DNA of 23,891 nucleotides. It comes from Ornithoclostridium faecigallinarum. GTDB taxonomy: Bacteria > Bacillota > Clostridia > Christensenellales > UBA3700. Below the pieces are notes generated by a model. It searched no databases. It saw only the letters and a program-made list of their open reading frames with translations, and was not told the DNA's origin. Every line of letters starts with the position of its first letter. Within the stretch, counting starts at the first letter, position 1. Position numbers and translations under genes: made by a program. The stretch is from contig DVOI01000029.1 in NCBI GenBank assembly GCA_018713665.1, forward strand, positions 1 through 23,891, in the 5' to 3' direction. This document shows, piece after piece, positions 21,804 through 23,891 of this stretch.

Positions 21804-22874
21804 TCACCGTCCGCCCCGACCGAGGCGGCAGGACAGTTCGTACGGCGACGTGCCCGCGAGTGCCGCCTGCTCTTCGAGGGAAATCGCGGCTTTGCCGTCC
21901 CGTCCGACAACGGTGACCGCGTCCCCTTCCTTCACCTCTCCCGCGGCGGAGACGTCACAAAAGAACACATCCATGCACACCGATCCTACGACGCGGCAGC
22001 GCGTTCCGCCGACGAGCACGATCCCCCTTCCCGACAGCGACAGCGGCACTCCGTCCGCATAGCCCGCCGAGACGACGGCGACGCGCATGCGGCAAGGCGC
22101 GGCAAACGCGGCGCCGTAACCTATCCCGTCGCCCCGCTCGAGAGTGCGCACGCACAGCACCCGCGCGGTCACGGCCGCGACGGGACGAAGCCCGGGCAGG
22201 TCGCCGCAGCCGTAGAGCGCGAGCCCTACTCTGACCGCATTGCCGCAAAGCCCGACGCCGCGGCAGACCGCGCCGCTCGCCGCCGCGTGGACAAAGCGGA
22301 AGCTCATCCCGCGCGCCTTCAACTTCTCGACGACGTCGCAAAAGACGTCGCATTGCCGCCGCGTGAACGCGTCGTCGTCGGGGCGCGCATAGTGCGTGTA
22401 TATCCCCTCGACGTCAATGCCGCGAAAGGTCGCGACCAGCCCCACGGTCTTGGAATCGGGTGCAAAGCCGAAGCGGTGCATGCCGCTGTCGACGGCGATA
22501 TGAACGGAAATTCGTCGTCCCGTTTCCGCAGCCAAGCGGTCGAGATATGCCGCCTCGGCAAGCGACGAGACGGCAAACGACACGCCGTCAAGCAAAGCCG
22601 CGGCGCGAAGCTCGTCTTTGCTCAATGCGCCCATAATCAACACGGGCACGTGAATTTTAGCATCGACAATCCGCTTTGCCTCGCTCGCCGCCGCAACCGC
22701 AAACATCGCCGCCTCACCTTTGAGCGCCCTCGCGCATCGCACAAGTCCGTTGCCGTAGGCGTCCGCCTTTACGACCGCAATCACCTCTCTTCCGTCCGCC
22801 GCGCGCCCGATTGCGCGCGCGTTGTCCGCAAGCGCGGCGACGTCTGTCGACCTCTCCGCCCTCAAATTCCTCAT
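21804..22874 (-). CDS. alr: Alanine racemase
   Basis: 356 residues, a little short for the family. It converts L- to D-alanine for peptidoglycan using PLP. The N-terminal TIM-barrel motif AVVKADAYGNG places the PLP lysine at Lys36. Arg215 (RVGLALYG) is the pyridine-nitrogen contact, the second catalytic base is Tyr253 (GDGIGYGAAF), and CMD (300-302) is the substrate-site motif. HIAVDSGMHRFGF is also typical. Two departures are visible: the N-terminus lacks the usual Trp of the (W)-x-E-(I/V) start, and the C-terminus stops at RLGRGGR, without the terminal Arg-x-x-Tyr found in many members. No Shine-Dalgarno precedes ATG 22874. A -10-like TAATAT lies five bases upstream, so its mRNA may be leaderless or nearly so. 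Confidence 0.92.
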   Translation of the reverse strand: MRNLRAERSTDVAALADNARAIGRAADGREVIAVVKADAYGNGLVRCARALKGEAAMFAVAAASEAKRIVDAKIHVPVLIMGALSKDELRAAALLDGVSFAVSSLAEAAYLDRLAAETGRRISVHIAVDSGMHRFGFAPDSKTVGLVATFRGIDVEGIYTHYARPDDDAFTRRQCDVFCDVVEKLKARGMSFRFVHAAASGAVCRGVGLCGNAVRVGLALYGCGDLPGLRPVAAVTARVLCVRTLERGDGIGYGAAFAAPCRMRVAVVSAGYADGVPLSLSGRGIVLVGGTRCRVVGSVCMDVFFCDVSAAGEVKEGDAVTVVGRDGKAAISLEEQAALAGTSPYELSCRLGRGGR

Positions 22875-22879
22875 ATGTC

Positions 22880-22885
22880 ATATTA
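22880..22885 (-). promoter_or_regulatory. Possible -10 box of alr
   Basis: TAATAT on the minus strand, five bases before the alr ATG. No good -35 hexamer is seen at 16-18 bases, so this is tentative. Confidence 0.35.
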
Positions 22886-22923
22886 CGCACGTCTTCGGCT
22901 CAAATTGACTGCGTTTTCGCTGC

Positions 22924-22954
22924 AAAAAATATCCCGCCACTTGTGCGACGGGAA
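22924..22954 (-). terminator. Terminator of the right-edge minus-strand operon
   Basis: On the minus strand TCCCG-TCG-CAC-AA-GTG-G-CGGGA, an imperfect stem, followed by TATTTTTTG, about 25 bases past the stop of the secreted protein. Confidence 0.75.
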
Positions 22955-22980
22955 AATTGCACTCAATGTCAAGATGTTTG

Positions 22981-23439
22981 TCAGATTATATTGCCTTGTG
23001 CGTCGAAGTGAAAGATGGGAGACCAGATTTCCGTCCATCCCGAATAGTCTTTGTTATATCTCACCCGTACCGCCCAATAACTCGATCTTCCGCCCGTGCT
23101 CGCCGTAACAGAAATAGAGTCGAAGATGTTGAGATCGGCGGTATATTGTTGCGCGACCAACACCATGTTCGCGGTATTGTCGACATAGTCGTCCGACCTA
23201 AACAATGCGACATACACGGGGATGACGGACGTCCCCAAAGTAAACGCGTTCTTTGCCGTACCGGTGATGTTCCCTTGGCCGTCGCCTTCGATCTCCCACT
23301 CTATGCGCGTATACACCCCGGCAGGAGTAATCTCGGCTTGACTTTCGGCGCAAGTCGTATTGACGCCGATTGCGACGAGCGAAACCAACACGACCGCCAA
23401 TGCCGCAGCGGCTATTATCTTATTTGTGGTCTTTTCCAT
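22981..23439 (-). CDS. Small secreted protein, unknown
   Basis: 152 residues. The N-terminus is a classical signal peptide: MEKTTNK, a hydrophobic core at ~8-25 and a likely cleavage after TCA (about residue 31). The mature part (~120 residues) alternates polar and hydrophobic residues as in an all-beta domain, has four Trp, Asn/Thr-rich turns and no cysteine, with YWAVRVRYNKDYSGW near the end. I do not recognise a family. ATG 23439 has a strong AAGGAGG and lies 20 bases inside the 3' end of the upstream membrane-protein gene, so the two are translationally coupled and probably act together at the cell surface. A terminator follows. Confidence 0.75.
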   Translation of the reverse strand: MEKTTNKIIAAAALAVVLVSLVAIGVNTTCAESQAEITPAGVYTRIEWEIEGDGQGNITGTAKNAFTLGTSVIPVYVALFRSDDYVDNTANMVLVAQQYTADLNIFDSISVTASTGGRSSYWAVRVRYNKDYSGWTEIWSPIFHFDAQGNII

Positions 23440-23891
23440 TTCTTTCCTCCTTGCGAATCTTTGCCCAACATATCAATCCTGCTGCCGCACCTATAATGAC
23501 AATGGCTAAAATTATGCCCAGCAGCAAAAGCACATCGGCACCTGTATTGATCCCGAATACGACGGAAGAACCGCGTGTAGGCTCGTTCAAGATCGCCAAT
23601 TCCGGCAAGCCGAGCACCGACAAACTGAACAACACAAACAACGCCGCTGCGGCGCACATCGTCCATACGGTCGCACTTACTATCCGCTTGCGGTTGTTTT
23701 TCTTCTTCCTTTCTGCAAGCAACGCGTCCAGCCTGTTCTTGATCTCTTCGATCGACTCGGAGTTTTGCTCTTTCTGCGCTTCCTCTCCGGCAGTTTGTAT
23801 GCTCTCGTCCGCGCTTGCCGCGACGTCGCCCAATTCGAATGCACCGAAGACGCTCTCGTACTTCACGCCGAGCGCGCGGCAAAGATCGGAC
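23420..23891 (-). CDS. Membrane protein, possibly XRE-HTH-linked, N-terminus beyond right edge
   Basis: The frame is open to the window edge. A GTG at 23866 could start a 148-residue protein, but the codons before it read SDLCRALG and run into VKYESVF, which resembles the last helix of an XRE/Cro-type helix-turn-helix (…LC-x-ALGV…). I therefore favour a longer gene cut by the edge. From the GTG, residues 20-60 are a Glu/Lys-rich, coiled-coil-like linker (EEIKNRLDALLAERKKKN). Membrane helices follow at ~62-87 and ~110-134, then a short basic tail (KIRKEERNGKDHK). An HTH fused to membrane helices would be a membrane-bound regulator of envelope state. That function is inference; the two helices and the open frame are directly visible. 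Confidence 0.65.
   Translation of the reverse strand, partial: SDLCRALGVKYESVFGAFELGDVAASADESIQTAGEEAQKEQNSESIEEIKNRLDALLAERKKKNNRKRIVSATVWTMCAAAALFVLFSLSVLGLPELAILNEPTRGSSVVFGINTGADVLLLLGIILAIVIIGAAAGLICWAKIRKEERNGKDHK

Overview
The window looks like a chromosomal segment of an uncultured Gram-positive, Clostridia-type bacterium. This is inferred from consensus sigma-A promoters, strong GGAGG ribosome binding sites, a SAM-I riboswitch on metK, an RqcP-type S4 protein, a lipoprotein signal and beta/beta' subunits of Firmicutes style. No 16S rRNA is present, so the lineage is not proven. Most of the window is GC-rich; the first ~360 bases are strikingly AT-rich.

Layout. 1-296: the start of an AbiH-like phage-defence gene on the minus strand, running off the left edge, with its own near-consensus promoter. 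367-745: a junction of two gene remnants, a minus-strand protein tail ending in Asp-Ile-Pro-Phe and a plus-strand AraC-type DNA-binding fragment. 903-2845: an M29 aminopeptidase and a YhhN-family membrane protein, translationally coupled. 2932-3006: tRNA-Glu(CTC), followed by repeat-rich non-coding DNA to ~3590. 3669-6997: an ApgM/homoserine-kinase-like enzyme overlapping a 699-residue surface protein. 7251-7341: tRNA-Ser(GCT), again followed by a duplicated tail. 7617-10171 (minus): Mrp/NBP35 ATPase, then a secreted GH29 fucosidase lipoprotein. 10299-19003 (minus): rpoB, rpoC, then a SAM-I riboswitch and metK. 19293-21677 (plus): HAD hydrolase, rqcP, an ispD-ispF fusion and a 94-residue membrane protein. 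21804-22874 (minus): alanine racemase. 22981 to the right edge (minus): a membrane protein, possibly with an XRE helix-turn-helix tail, overlapping a small secreted protein.

How the parts work together. Most genes are housekeeping: transcription (rpoBC), SAM synthesis under SAM feedback, Fe-S assembly, isoprenoid precursors, ribosome rescue and cell-wall D-alanine. Accessory functions are glycan foraging (fucosidase), surface display, peptide turnover and the defence gene at the edge.

Most unusual observations. (1) Both tRNA genes are followed by a second copy of their own last 21 bases plus downstream sequence. Both copies begin at the same T-loop cytosine, 164 and 196 bp away, as if a recombination process cut both tRNA genes at the same point. 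(2) Two plus-strand genes have a -10 box exactly six bases before the ATG, predicting leaderless mRNAs. (3) rpoBC has its own promoter, is detached from the ribosomal-protein genes and is followed by a riboswitch-controlled metK. (4) The RNA polymerase beta subunit has Lys where rifampicin-sensitive enzymes have a conserved Arg.
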